Assembly: GCF_018263855.1 (NCBI RefSeq)
Contig: NZ_CP073318.1
Location: 4,092,001-4,156,000 of the forward strand
Length of the DNA stretch: 64,000 nt
Direction: 5' to 3'
From: Kutzneria sp. CA-103260
GTDB lineage: Bacteria > Actinomycetota > Actinomycetes > Mycobacteriales > Pseudonocardiaceae
Under the pieces are notes generated by a model, which was not told where the DNA came from, did not search any database, and saw nothing but the letters and a program-made list of their open reading frames with translations. Both the position numbers and the translations under genes were made by a program. Each line of letters opens with the position of its first letter. Within the stretch, counting starts at the first letter, position 1. Shown here piece by piece: positions 43,780 through 52,957 of this stretch.

Positions 43780-44955
43780 CTACTCGCGACCGTGCATGAT
43801 CTCCAGGAAGTCGACCGCGGCCCCGGCCCTCGGCTTGCCGACGCCGTACCACTTGGCCACGGCGCTGGCCGACGGCAGGCCGTAGCCGCTCTCGGCCGAG
43901 GCAGCGAGCACGCCGGCCTCCAGGTCCTTGGGGATCTGGCGGACCAGCCGGGCCACCGACACCTCGTCGGCGCTGAGCCGGGTGGTGGCCTTGCCCTCGA
44001 CCATCGCGGAGATCATCAGCTTGGCCACGAAGCCGGCGATGACCACCTGCATCACCACGGTGGCGGCGATCAGCAGCGGCGGCAGGAAGCGGGCCCAGAA
44101 CGTCTCGGTGTTGTGCCACGTGCCGAGCACCGGCACCACCGGCGAGATGTTGATCAGCACGACCGCCAGCAGGAGACCGACTTCGAAGGCGATGACGCCG
44201 ATGCGGGCCCGGCCGCCGCCCGGGAAGGGCCGGCCCCAGCGCGCGCCCTGGGCGTGCCAGTTCATGGTCAGCAGCAGCAGGCCGCTGAACAGCGGCTCGA
44301 CGCCGTAGGCCAGCCAGTGCGTGGCCGGCCAGGCGGCGCTGTCCGGGCCCATCAGCGCGTCGTGCACGCCGACGCTGGTCCAGCCGATGCCCACCAGCAT
44401 GAGCACCCGCAGCACGATGGTGCTGACCCGGTGGGCCCGGTGCAGCTCGGCCAGCCTGGTCGACGGGTCGAGCAGCCGGTCCCGCTTGGCCAGCGCCTCG
44501 GCCTTCCACTGGTCGAGCTTCTCGGTGATCAGCGACAGTCGGTCGCCGTGCTTGCGGCCCCGCTTGTCCCGGGCCACCTTGGCCAGGCCGGCCTCGGTGC
44601 GCTCGGCCCGCTCGGCGGCCCGGATCTTCTCCGCCACGGCCCGCTCGGCCTCGCGCTCGGCCGGGGACAGCACGTCCAGCCAGGCCGGGTTGGCCAGCAG
44701 TTCCCGCTCCTGCTCGGCCTGGCGGATCTCGGCCGCCAGCCGGCCGACGGGGTCGTCCTCACGCCCACCGATCATGGGCACATCCGCTGTGGCCACCGGC
44801 GGCGACGGCCGTAACCGGCGGCGCCCGTTCTCGGACACCGGCAGGTCGACGATGTCCATCGGCGCGGTGTGCTCCATGCTGGTGAAATCATCCGGTACGG
44901 GGCGTGCCGCACCGTTCGCGCTGCTCGGCGAGCCCGTAGGATTGTCGACAGACAC
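43780..44955 (-). CDS. Membrane protein with coiled-coil region, possibly SpdA-like
   Basis: I do not firmly recognise this protein. From the GTG at 44955 it has 391 residues: a disordered N-terminus, a charged Ala/Glu/Arg-rich helical stretch (about 75-165) and four hydrophobic segments (about 180-320). The C-terminal cytoplasmic part includes SASAVAKWYGVGKPRAG, which could be a small helix-turn-helix. The layout recalls spread (Spd) proteins of actinomycete conjugative elements, but no integrase, TraB or replication gene is nearby. Confidence 0.55.
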   Translation of the reverse strand: MSVDNPTGSPSSANGAARPVPDDFTSMEHTAPMDIVDLPVSENGRRRLRPSPPVATADVPMIGGREDDPVGRLAAEIRQAEQERELLANPAWLDVLSPAEREAERAVAEKIRAAERAERTEAGLAKVARDKRGRKHGDRLSLITEKLDQWKAEALAKRDRLLDPSTRLAELHRAHRVSTIVLRVLMLVGIGWTSVGVHDALMGPDSAAWPATHWLAYGVEPLFSGLLLLTMNWHAQGARWGRPFPGGGRARIGVIAFEVGLLLAVVLINISPVVPVLGTWHNTETFWARFLPPLLIAATVVMQVVIAGFVAKLMISAMVEGKATTRLSADEVSVARLVRQIPKDLEAGVLAASAESGYGLPSASAVAKWYGVGKPRAGAAVDFLEIMHGRE

Positions 44956-44982
44956 GCTGGGATCCCTTCGGTGTGTCCGCTG

Positions 44983-45018
44983 CCCCGGCCGGTGTTCCCG
45001 CACCGCCGGGGCTTTTTG
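44983..45018 (+). terminator. GC-rich stem-loop followed by T5
   Basis: CCCGGCCGGTG pairs imperfectly with CACCGCCGGG, and CTTTTTG follows on the plus strand. It lies in the 5' leader of the minus-strand gene at 43780-44955. No plus-strand gene ends before it, so it may be a leader structure rather than a terminator. Confidence 0.35.
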
Positions 45019-45143
45019 TCAGGCCGGTGGCCGCCCGCGACGGTACAGGTACCCACCGACAATCCGGCGGACCCCCACCCGGCCGTGTCGCCGATGGCCC
45101 CCAGAAGTCCATTGTGGACAGGCGTTCTGTCAGGTCCGACGGG

Positions 45144-46409
45144 TCATACCGGGTCCGGCGATTCGAAGCGCGTTGTCGACGGGTAGGCCGGCCATCCCGG
45201 ATTTCCGTCACGGACGAACTCGACCCAGGCCCGGTGCACGGTGTCGGCCAGCCGCTGGGGCGGATCGTCGCCTTCCAGCGGGCAATTGCCGAGGGTGTCG
45301 AACACGAAGCCCACGTCCAGGCCGTGGGCGGCCCCGACGCCGGGCAGCGGGGACGGCCAGCCGAACTCGTAGACGAAGGTGCGGCCGGCGCGGCCGGCGG
45401 CGAGCTCGTGGACGGGCCGGCGGAACATCGCGTCGGTGAGGGCGGCGGCTTGGTCGGGGGCGCCGGGCAGCATCCGCAGCAGCTCGTCGGAGGCCAGGCC
45501 GACCAGCAGGTCCATGTCCTCGCCGACGCCGTCGAGCACGCGCTGCCATGGATCGCCGGTCACCAGCGAACCGTCGATCACGGTGCTGAACCCCATGCCG
45601 GTAGCCACGACGCTCGCACCCCACAAGGCGGCATCGGGGTTCGCGCCGACCTCGCCGTCGACCGCGTGGGCAAGGCCGGCGAGCTTGTCGGGGTCGACGG
45701 CTCGCAAGGCCGCGGCGGTGGGTTCGACGCAGGCACGGCGGGCGACCTCGGCAGTGACCAGGGCGGCGTCGTTGGCCGCGTGCGCGCTGTGCAGCAGGCC
45801 GCTCTGGATCACGGCCCGTCGGAACAGGCCGGTGTCCAGCGACAGCAAGGCCAGCACCGCGCCGGCCCCGGCCGAGATGCCGGCCACGGTCACGTTGCCC
45901 GGGTCGCCGCCGAAGGCGGAGATGTTGTCGCGCACCCATTCCAGGGCGGCGATCTGATCGCGCCGCCCCCGGTTGGCCGGGGCGTCGGGCAGTTGACCGA
46001 AGCCCTCCACGCCGAGCCGGTAGTTGACGGACACGAACACCACGCCGTCACGGGCGAACGCCGTGCCGTCGAACACCGGCTGCGCCGAGGAGCCCATGGT
46101 GTTGGCCCCGCCGTGAATCCACACCAGCACCGGCTGGTCGCCGGTCAGCGACGGCGTCCACACGTTGAGGTTGAGCCACTCGTCGCCGGGGATCTTCGGG
46201 GACGGGCCGTACTCCGACGGCAGCAGTTCGGCGCCGGGCGCGGTGGGGCCGAAGGCCAGGGCGTCCCGCACGCCGTCCCACGGCGCGACCGGCGTCGGCA
46301 CCTCGAACCGGCCGGCCGTGGCGTAGGGAATGCCGAGGAAGCAGGCCACCTCATCCGACCATCGGCCCCGCACATCCCCGGCCCTGGTCCGAACCACCGT
46401 GTCACGCAT
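45144..46409 (-). CDS. Type B carboxylesterase
   Basis: The 421-residue protein has the para-nitrobenzyl esterase pattern: LNLNVWTP, oxyanion hole VWIHGGANTMGS, nucleophile Ser in VAGISAGAGAV (GISAG in place of the usual GESAG) and His in GAAHGLDVGF. No signal peptide is present. It lies 12 nt after a TetR gene in the same operon, so its expression is probably controlled by that regulator. Confidence 0.9.
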   Translation of the reverse strand: MRDTVVRTRAGDVRGRWSDEVACFLGIPYATAGRFEVPTPVAPWDGVRDALAFGPTAPGAELLPSEYGPSPKIPGDEWLNLNVWTPSLTGDQPVLVWIHGGANTMGSSAQPVFDGTAFARDGVVFVSVNYRLGVEGFGQLPDAPANRGRRDQIAALEWVRDNISAFGGDPGNVTVAGISAGAGAVLALLSLDTGLFRRAVIQSGLLHSAHAANDAALVTAEVARRACVEPTAAALRAVDPDKLAGLAHAVDGEVGANPDAALWGASVVATGMGFSTVIDGSLVTGDPWQRVLDGVGEDMDLLVGLASDELLRMLPGAPDQAAALTDAMFRRPVHELAAGRAGRTFVYEFGWPSPLPGVGAAHGLDVGFVFDTLGNCPLEGDDPPQRLADTVHRAWVEFVRDGNPGWPAYPSTTRFESPDPV

Positions 46410-46421
46410 GGCTTTCTTCTA

Positions 46422-47000
46422 TCACTGTCCGGTGGTCACCAGCTCCGCCGCCGTTTGCAGATCGGCCACGACCTCCTTGGCGATGTGCACGAACTCCCGC
46501 CCGCCGCTGGCCACCCACCGGAAGAACGCCGTGCGGAAGGCGAGCTGGCCGAGTTCGGCGGCGACGCCGGCCGCCAGGTCGGCGAGGCCACGGGCCCGGA
46601 AGCCCTCGGCCATGACGGCGGTCAGGGTGGCGGCCTTGAGCAGCTCCCGTTCCTGGAGATCGGTGTGCGCGGCGATGACCTCCTGCCGGCGCAGCACCAG
46701 TTCGAACCGGTCGAGGTTGAAGATCGGGGCCACGGCGGCCAGGGCGGCGGCGATGGTCTCCAGCGGGGTGGCCGACGCGGGCGCGCCGGCGATGGCCTCG
46801 GTGAACAGGCGGCTGAGTATCTCCTGCCCGCCGAACAGGACCTCGCGCTTGTCGGCGAAGTGCCGGAAGAAGGTCCGCTTGGTCAGCCCGGCCCGTTCGG
46901 CGATCTCGGCCACGGTCGTGTTGTCGTAGCCGCGCTCGACAAAAAGCTCGAGCGAGGCTCGTTCCAGCCGCGTCCGCGCGTTGGGCTCCCACCGACTCAC
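46422..47000 (-). CDS. TetR family regulator
   Basis: The 192-residue protein has a helix-turn-helix, TVAEIAERAGLTKRTFFRHF, and a helical sensor domain. It is divergent from an NAD(P)-binding epimerase-like gene across 83 bp that contain two ATGACACC/GGTGTCAT palindromes, which are its likely operators. It should repress itself, the esterase downstream and the epimerase-like gene. Confidence 0.92.
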   Translation of the reverse strand: MSRWEPNARTRLERASLELFVERGYDNTTVAEIAERAGLTKRTFFRHFADKREVLFGGQEILSRLFTEAIAGAPASATPLETIAAALAAVAPIFNLDRFELVLRRQEVIAAHTDLQERELLKAATLTAVMAEGFRARGLADLAAGVAAELGQLAFRTAFFRWVASGGREFVHIAKEVVADLQTAAELVTTGQ

Positions 47001-47016
47001 GCCGACAGTCTATGTG

Positions 47017-47033
47017 ATGACACCCGGTGTCGT
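47017..47033. promoter_or_regulatory. TetR operator 1 (imperfect palindrome)
   Basis: ATGACACCCGGTGTCGT is a 17-bp palindrome with one arm mismatch, 17 bp upstream of the TetR start. Its centre is 34 bp from that of operator 2. Confidence 0.75.
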
Positions 47034-47050
47034 GGAGTGCTACCGTGGTT

Positions 47051-47067
47051 ATGACACCAGGTGTCAT
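47051..47067. promoter_or_regulatory. TetR operator 2 (perfect palindrome)
   Basis: ATGACACCAGGTGTCAT is a perfect 17-bp palindrome, 17 bp upstream of the epimerase-like start, just ahead of its AGGAGG ribosome site. Confidence 0.8.
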
Positions 47068-47083
47068 CACAGGAGGATCAGCA

Positions 47084-47995
47084 ATGCGCGTATTTGTCAC
47101 CGGAGCCAGCGGCCACGTCGGCTCGGCCGTCATCCCCGAACTGCAGGCGGCCGGCCACCAGGTCGTGGGCCTGGCCCGCTCCGACGCCTCCGCGGCGGCG
47201 CTGGCGGCCCGTGGCGTCGAGGTGCGCCGCGGCGACCTGGACAGCCTCGACGTCCTGCACGACGCGTCGGCCGATGCCGACGGCGTCATCCACCTCGCCT
47301 TCAAGCACGACGCGATGATCGCCGGCGACCTCGAAGGCGCCGCCGTGGCCGACCTGGCCGCCACCCGGGCCATCGCCGACGCCCTCGCCGGCACCGGCAA
47401 GCCGCTGGTCGGCACCTCCGGCACCGGCATGCTCGCCCTGGCCGACCACCAGGGCATCGGCACCGAGGACGTCGTGCTGCCCGGCGGCTACCGGGTGGAC
47501 ACCGAGAACCTGACCATCGAGCTCGCCGGCCAGGGCATCCGATCCTCGGTCCTGCGCCTGCCGCCGACCGTGCACAGCTCACTCGACAAGCACGGCTTCG
47601 TCCCGACCCTGATCGGCATCGCTCGCGCCAAGGGCGTCTCCGGCTACATCGGCGACGGCGCCAACGTCTGGCCCGCCGGCCACACGCTGGACGTCGCCCG
47701 GCTCTACCGGCTGGCCCTGGAGCACGCCCCGGCCGGGTCCCGGCTGCACGCCGTGGACGACGAGGGCGTGTCGCTCCGTCAGATCGCCGAGGCCATCGGC
47801 CGCCACCTCGGCGTGCCGGCCGCGAGCATCGCCCCCGAGAACGCAGATGACCACTTCGGCTGGTTCGCTCGGTTCGCTGCCATCAACAACCCGGCCTCCA
47901 GCGCCCGCACGCAACAGCTGCTGGACTGGAAGCCCGAGCACCCCGGCCTGCTGGCCGACATCGACGAGGGCCATTACTTCGCGGTGTCGAGCTGA
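47084..47995 (+). CDS. NAD(P)-dependent epimerase/reductase-like protein (extended SDR)
   Basis: The 303-residue protein has the N-terminal motif VTGASGHVGS near residues 5-14 and the atypical/extended SDR pattern of NmrA-like and epimerase-like proteins. The typical YxxxK is not obvious (the middle reads GGYRVDTENLTIEL), so it may be a sensor or a reductase with altered chemistry. The ATG at 47084 follows AGGAGG. The 3' end overlaps the convergent MFS gene by 22 bp. Confidence 0.85.
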   Translation: MRVFVTGASGHVGSAVIPELQAAGHQVVGLARSDASAAALAARGVEVRRGDLDSLDVLHDASADADGVIHLAFKHDAMIAGDLEGAAVADLAATRAIADALAGTGKPLVGTSGTGMLALADHQGIGTEDVVLPGGYRVDTENLTIELAGQGIRSSVLRLPPTVHSSLDKHGFVPTLIGIARAKGVSGYIGDGANVWPAGHTLDVARLYRLALEHAPAGSRLHAVDDEGVSLRQIAEAIGRHLGVPAASIAPENADDHFGWFARFAAINNPASSARTQQLLDWKPEHPGLLADIDEGHYFAVSS

Positions 47996-49380
47996 ACCTG
48001 GCCGCCGGACTGCATCCCCGGATGCGGTTCGGCGGTCGTGGCGCTGCGGCGGCTGACCAGGAAGGCGCCAACGAGACCGAGCCCGACCATCAGGGCGTTC
48101 TGCGGCGACCAGCCGCCGGCCGGCCCCAGCAGCGCCACCAGCACACCGCCGAGCGCGATGCACACCGACTGTCCAAAAAGGTCGGACAGCTGCAACGCCG
48201 CCGAGTTGAAGCCACGATCGGCCGGCGGCGACAGCCGCAACACCAGCACGGACGTGCAGGCGGTGGCCAATCCCATGCCCAGCCCGGAAATCGCCCACGC
48301 CGGCACGGCCACCCAGGCCGGACCCCACGCCGGCGCGACCAGCGTCACCAGGGCCAGCCCGACCACAATGGTCAGGAAACCCCATTGCAGCATCAGCGAC
48401 CGGCTGATGTCCGGACGCCGCGCCTGCCACCAGGACCCGAGCCACCAACCCACGGCCGCGCCGGTCAGCGGCACACCGGCCCAGGCCGGGCTGAGGCCGT
48501 GTACCTGTTGCAGCACAAGAGGAAGGAAGGCTTCGCTACCCAGGAACGCCCCGGACAACAGGCCGCGGGCCAGGACCACGCTCGGCAAGCCCCGCCGGGA
48601 GAGCAACGTGCCCTTGGGCAGCAACACCAACACCGCCAGCACCAGCGCGGCCAGGCCGACAATGCCAACCGCGAGGCCGATGAGGTCGCGATGATCGCCG
48701 GCCCAGCTGAGCACGGCCAGCCCGACCGCCGCGGCCACGGCGGCGACTGTCAGCCCACGACGTGGCTGGTCGGGCTGGGGCTCGAAGGCCGGCAGCCGGC
48801 GCAGCACGATCAGGATCAGCACCCAGCCCAGCAGCACCAGCGGGGCCAGGCCGAGGAAAACCCAGCGCCAGCTCAGATACTGGGTCAACAGGCCGGCCGC
48901 GGTCGGCCCGATCATCGCCGGCACCACCCACGCGGCGGCCGACGCACCGAACACCGCCGGCTGGTCCCGTTCCGGGAACACCATCGCGATCATCACGTAC
49001 AGCGCGACGATCTGGGCACCGCCGCCGAAACCCTGCAACGCGCGGCCGACCAGCAGCTGCGTCATGGTGCCCGCGGTGCCGGCGACGATCAGGCCCAGCG
49101 CGAACAACAGCGGACCGAGCATCAGCATCGGCCCAGGGCCACGGCGGTCGCTCACCCGGCCGGCCACCACGTTGCCGACGACCTGGGTGGCCAACATCAT
49201 CGTGAACGGCCACGAGTACAGCGCTTCCCCGTGCAGCTCGTGCACGAGCGTCGGGATCGCCGTGGTGACACCCATCGCCTCGAACGCCGCCAGCGTCATG
49301 AGCAACAGCAGCCCGACGGTGGCCGCGCGGCGATCCGGGGCCCACAGCGGGCTGCCGCGTCTCTCACGTGTGACAGTCAC
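47974..49380 (-). CDS. MFS drug-efflux transporter
   Basis: The 468-residue protein has about 14 hydrophobic segments. The loop motif GRVSDRRGPGPML lies between segments 2 and 3, with GRALQGFGGGAQIVAL and a proline-rich antiporter-type segment, AAWVVPAMIGPTAAGLL. It fits the EmrB/QacA group. The start is GTG at 49380. Its substrate is unknown and no regulator is adjacent on its own strand. Confidence 0.9.
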   Translation of the reverse strand: MTVTRERRGSPLWAPDRRAATVGLLLLMTLAAFEAMGVTTAIPTLVHELHGEALYSWPFTMMLATQVVGNVVAGRVSDRRGPGPMLMLGPLLFALGLIVAGTAGTMTQLLVGRALQGFGGGAQIVALYVMIAMVFPERDQPAVFGASAAAWVVPAMIGPTAAGLLTQYLSWRWVFLGLAPLVLLGWVLILIVLRRLPAFEPQPDQPRRGLTVAAVAAAVGLAVLSWAGDHRDLIGLAVGIVGLAALVLAVLVLLPKGTLLSRRGLPSVVLARGLLSGAFLGSEAFLPLVLQQVHGLSPAWAGVPLTGAAVGWWLGSWWQARRPDISRSLMLQWGFLTIVVGLALVTLVAPAWGPAWVAVPAWAISGLGMGLATACTSVLVLRLSPPADRGFNSAALQLSDLFGQSVCIALGGVLVALLGPAGGWSPQNALMVGLGLVGAFLVSRRSATTAEPHPGMQSGGQVQLDTAK

Positions 49381-49435
49381 TCAACCACTGTGCAACCTCC
49401 AGCGGACTGGAAGTCCAGCCCGCCGGAGGTCGTTG

Positions 49436-50362
49436 TCACGGCGTGTAGACCGAGTTACTGCCGTACAGCGGGTTGGTGAAGCTGTTGATGTAGGAGTGCT
49501 GGTCCCCCGCCCCCAGGTTGTAGGTCAGGAACACGCCGTAGCCACCGGACACGGTCTGCTTGGCCAGGCTGGCCGCGGTGCTGGTGGACGTGCCGTTGAT
49601 CTCGATGGCCGCCGGCGACAGACCCGACTTGGGCAGGTTGATGCTCGGCACACCCCAGGTGCCGTAGTACGGGTTCCAGGCGTAGTTGAACTTCGGGCCG
49701 ACGTCGACGCCGTTGTAGACCGTCCGGGACGCGGCCGGGCCGATGTTGTACAGCGAGATCAGCTTGCTGGGCATGTTGTTGCGCAGCGCGGTGACCAGCT
49801 GGACGAAGGAGCTGGCGTTGGGCTGGCCGGTGCCGTTGTTGCCGTACTCGGCGTACTCGTCGTCGAAGTCGATGCCGTCCAGACCGTACTTGGACACCGC
49901 GTCGGACAGCTGCTTGGCGAACGCGGCGGCCGCCGCCTGGGACGGGAAGTTGGCGAAACCGGCGCCCTGGTGGTTGCCGAGAATCGACAGCATCACCTTG
50001 ATGCCCTTGGCCTGCAACGGTCGGATCTGGGTCGCCGCGTTGTCCAGCACACTCTGCACCTGCGGGTTGAAGTACAGGTAGGCCGACTTGGTCGTGGTGT
50101 TGTAGTTGATGTTGGCCGCGAAGATGACGCCGATGTCGAAGACGTTGCCGCCGCCGTTGGCCAGCGTGTACTTGCCCACGTTGACCATGCTGTTGTTGTT
50201 CACCTCGACGTAGGCCACCGAGATCGGCCCGGTCTTGTGGGGCACCGCCGCCGTGTTCGCGGGGGCCGCCGCCGCGGTGGTCGCCGCGGTGGCCGTGAGC
50301 GCTGCCACGGCCAGCAGGGCCAGCGCGGCCCGCCGCGCCGTGACCCGACCAGATTTGAACAT
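49436..50362 (-). CDS. Secreted GH18 endo-beta-N-acetylglucosaminidase (EndoH-like)
   Basis: The 308-residue protein has a signal peptide with a basic start (MFKSGRVTARRAALALLAVA) and Ala-rich cleavage region. The GH18 catalytic motif is DGIDFDDEYAEYG, close to that of Streptomyces Endo H, with the Glu as acid/base. The family cleaves the GlcNAc-GlcNAc core of N-glycans. An ATG at 50380 is an alternative start, but GGGAG lies between it and the ATG at 50362. It has its own promoter region of about 200 bp. Confidence 0.9.
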   Translation of the reverse strand: MFKSGRVTARRAALALLAVAALTATAATTAAAAPANTAAVPHKTGPISVAYVEVNNNSMVNVGKYTLANGGGNVFDIGVIFAANINYNTTTKSAYLYFNPQVQSVLDNAATQIRPLQAKGIKVMLSILGNHQGAGFANFPSQAAAAAFAKQLSDAVSKYGLDGIDFDDEYAEYGNNGTGQPNASSFVQLVTALRNNMPSKLISLYNIGPAASRTVYNGVDVGPKFNYAWNPYYGTWGVPSINLPKSGLSPAAIEINGTSTSTAASLAKQTVSGGYGVFLTYNLGAGDQHSYINSFTNPLYGSNSVYTP

Positions 50363-50563
50363 TTTTGATCGAACTCCCATCGAGCGAGTCAATTGCACCG
50401 TCAAATGTCAAATATTGCGCGGTGGCGGCCGGTTATGCTGTGCACCCTTTCCCTCGCCGGGACAATCATTCCCGAACCCTACGTCCCGGCGCGCGGCGGC
50501 GGCGTGCTCCAGACGATGGAATTCCCCTCCAGTCGCCGATTACGGAATTGATAGATTCGCCGC

Positions 50564-51361
50564 ATGGACCACCTGGATCTGTCCTGGGGACGATGCCGCT
50601 GGCGGCGGGCCGGCGACGGGCCGGCGGTCGTGCTCGTGCACGGCTGGTCATGCTCGGCGCACACCTGGGACGACGTGGGACCGCTGCTGGTCCGGGCCGG
50701 CCTGAGCGTGATCGACTACGACGTCCGGGCCCACGGCGCGAGCACCTGGACCGGCTCGGTGGTCACGATGGCCGAGCTGGCCGCGGACCTACAGGCGGTG
50801 ATCGCCGGGCTCGGCGTGAGGAAGCCGCTGGTGTGCGGGCACTCGCTGGGCGGCATGATCGCCCTGGAACACGCTTTCGCCTACCCGGCAGAGGTTTCCG
50901 GCCTCGTACTGGTCGGGACCGGGGTCGGTCAGCGGCCGGACGATCAGGTCTTGTACGACACCCTGTCCGAGTACTTCACGCACAGCTCCAACCTTGAGCC
51001 GTGGTGGCCGCTGTTCGAGGCAGCGCTCTACTCGCCGGATTATCGGGCGACGGCTGGGTCGCGGCTGGCTGGTGTTCGAGAGCGGTTCCTGGGCTCAGAC
51101 CTGGCTGCGGAGCTCGGAGTGCTGGGGGCGGTGATCGGGCGTGAGGATCTGACTGAGCGGTTGGCGGCCCTGGCGGTGCCGACGGCGATGGTTGCCGGGG
51201 AACAGGATTCGATCTGGCCGGTTGAGGGGCATGAGGTTATGGCTGGGCGGATTCCTGGGGCGGAGCTGACGGTTATCACGGGGGCGGGGCATCTTGTGCC
51301 GGAGGAAGCGCCGGGAGAGCTGGCGGAGGTGATCATTCGGATGCGGGAGAAGGCGGCGTGA
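50564..51361 (+). CDS. Alpha/beta hydrolase
   Basis: The 265-residue protein has the oxyanion HGWS, nucleophile elbow GHSLGG, Asp in GEQDSIWP and His in TGAGHLVPEE. It is a standard cytoplasmic alpha/beta hydrolase of the esterase/epoxide-hydrolase-like group; the substrate cannot be told. Its codon use loosens toward the 3' end (more A/T in third positions after about 51050), next to the HNH cassette. Confidence 0.9.
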   Translation: MDHLDLSWGRCRWRRAGDGPAVVLVHGWSCSAHTWDDVGPLLVRAGLSVIDYDVRAHGASTWTGSVVTMAELAADLQAVIAGLGVRKPLVCGHSLGGMIALEHAFAYPAEVSGLVLVGTGVGQRPDDQVLYDTLSEYFTHSSNLEPWWPLFEAALYSPDYRATAGSRLAGVRERFLGSDLAAELGVLGAVIGREDLTERLAALAVPTAMVAGEQDSIWPVEGHEVMAGRIPGAELTVITGAGHLVPEEAPGELAEVIIRMREKAA

Positions 51362-51480
51362 GGGGTGATGGTTGCGGTTGTGGTTTGGGTGCCCGCGCCG
51401 CGCAGTTGCCGTGGATGGGATGAGGGGTCGGTTGCCCCGGGGCCTTCGGTTTAGCGCTCCGGATTGGATTGACGAAGTGG

Positions 51481-51609
51481 CTCCGGGTGGATTTTGCGCG
51501 GAGCCTCTGGGCGATGGCGTATCGAGGCGTCATCGGGCAGGCTCCGCCTGCCTCGATTCGCGGATCAGCGTATGCCATCGCCCCCCTCCGCGCAAAATCC
51601 ACCCTCCGA
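51481..51609 (+). repeat. 129-bp branched palindrome, copy C
   Basis: It has the same orientation and length as copy A. Both arms read GCGCGG where copies A and B have GCGTGG, with the partner arm changed to match, so the pairing is kept. The inner hairpin is GGCAGGC/GCCTGCC with a TCC loop. It lies in the 325-bp gap 51362-51686, which holds nothing else but the conserved 3' flank of the HNH gene. Confidence 0.92.
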
Positions 51610-51686
51610 TTCGAGTTGTTGTGGGTTCTTGAGTGGGCTGGGCTGGTTTCGCTGTGGAGTTGTCAAAGAACGGGTGGGGCGGGTGG

Positions 51687-52832
51687 TCAGTATTGGTGGG
51701 GGTGGGTGGTGTAGTGGCGGCCTAGTGGGGTGACCCAGTGGAGGGTGTTGTCTGTATCCAGGGTGACTGTGTGGTTGCCGTGTTTGAGGTGGTGGTGATG
51801 GGTGCAGTAGCCCTTGAGTTGGGTAGCGTTGGTTTTGCCGGCGGGCCAGGGGGTGGTGTGGTCGAGTTCTTGGATGGGGGTGGTGCAGCCGGGGGCGGAG
51901 CAGGTGCCGCCGGCGTTGAGTTCGGCGAATTCCTTGATGCGGGTGGTGGGGCGGTAGGTGTCGGTGCTCAGTTCGGAGGCCTGGCGGTACTTGTCCAGCA
52001 GTAGTCCGCGCCAGGGGGCGTGCATGGCCAGTTCGCGGGCGGAGTCGGCGGCGATGGGGCCGTAGCCGTCGAGTAGACCGGGGTCTTCGGTCAGGCCCAT
52101 CAGGGTCTCCAGGGAGATGGTGACGTGGACCTTGACCTTCCGGTCGATGCCGTAGCCCAGGAAGCGGTCCAGGAAGGCGTCTGCCCGTTTCTGGTCGGTG
52201 GTGCGGTCGTCTTTGACCAGGGCCCGGGCGTCCTGGGTCAGGACGTCGTAGACCTCGCGGGCGTCGAGTGCGGTGAGGGTGATCCTCAGTTGGGCCATGC
52301 CATCCGGGAGTGGCGTGAACTCGACCCGACGTTCCTGCTTGGCCTTCAGGCGACGCTGGTCGTAGCCGAGAGGGTCGGCCTCGGCCACGGCCTTGGTAGC
52401 CCGGCGGGCCAGTTGGGTGCGGGTCAGCCCCGGAGCCACCTCGACCAGGGCGTCCTCCACCTCGGCGACCATGGCGGGGTTGGGCAGGTTGACGATCCGC
52501 TCGTCCACGGTCTCCAGTCGCCGCAGGTCCAGCTCGCCGCGCCGTAGCAGCTCCGACAGCCGGGGCAACCGGTCCAGCACCTCACTGCTGCGCTTCTGCC
52601 GCACCACCGACTGCTCCGGCTCATGCACCGCCATCGCCAACTCAGCGGTATCCTCCACATCCCACAGAATCGACAACTGCACATAATCCGCGAAGGCTTT
52701 GATCTTCCGAGCCACAATGAACGCCGTGACCTGCTGATCAGCGGTCAGAGTAGCAATATCCACACCCATGAGCAGATCCAATAGAGCCCCACAAGGCTCT
52801 ACACCCTCCAACTCTCGGGTGAGTTCTTTCAT
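51687..52832 (-). CDS. DUF222 / HNH endonuclease (13E12 repeat family), copy 2
   Basis: The 381-residue protein matches copy 1 along its whole length. The DUF222 part diverges mainly in residues 1-130, and the region from GLTRTQLARRATKAVAEADP onward is almost unchanged. The HNH residues are intact: CSAPGC, ELDHTTPW, ATQLKGYC, THHHHLKHGN. In the Asn position it reads N-A-T-Q-L where copy 1 has S-A-N-Q-L, so the HNH asparagine may be shifted or lost here. The start is the conserved ATG behind GGAGGC. Confidence 0.92.
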   Translation of the reverse strand: MKELTRELEGVEPCGALLDLLMGVDIATLTADQQVTAFIVARKIKAFADYVQLSILWDVEDTAELAMAVHEPEQSVVRQKRSSEVLDRLPRLSELLRRGELDLRRLETVDERIVNLPNPAMVAEVEDALVEVAPGLTRTQLARRATKAVAEADPLGYDQRRLKAKQERRVEFTPLPDGMAQLRITLTALDAREVYDVLTQDARALVKDDRTTDQKRADAFLDRFLGYGIDRKVKVHVTISLETLMGLTEDPGLLDGYGPIAADSARELAMHAPWRGLLLDKYRQASELSTDTYRPTTRIKEFAELNAGGTCSAPGCTTPIQELDHTTPWPAGKTNATQLKGYCTHHHHLKHGNHTVTLDTDNTLHWVTPLGRHYTTHPHQY

Positions 52833-52838
52833 GCCTCC

Positions 52839-52868
52839 ATAATACGCCGATCAAAGATCAAACTCGAA
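52839..52868 (-). promoter_or_regulatory. Conserved promoter of HNH gene 2
   Basis: On the minus strand TTCGAG, 18 bp and TATTAT run straight into GGAGGCATG, exactly as in HNH gene 1. Conservation of spacing and hexamers while the spacer sequence differs supports a real promoter. Confidence 0.6.
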
Positions 52869-52957
52869 CCACTAACGGGCGAATTCACACCAACATACAA
52901 TTGGCAACCCTACCCCACCAAGCCACCCCGAAACCCAACCACCACCCACTCTCCCCA

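Noticed and set aside
43780..44955. An integrated conjugative element around the Spd-like membrane protein
   Set aside because: No integrase, excisionase, TraB/FtsK-type gene, tRNA or att repeat is visible within reach.
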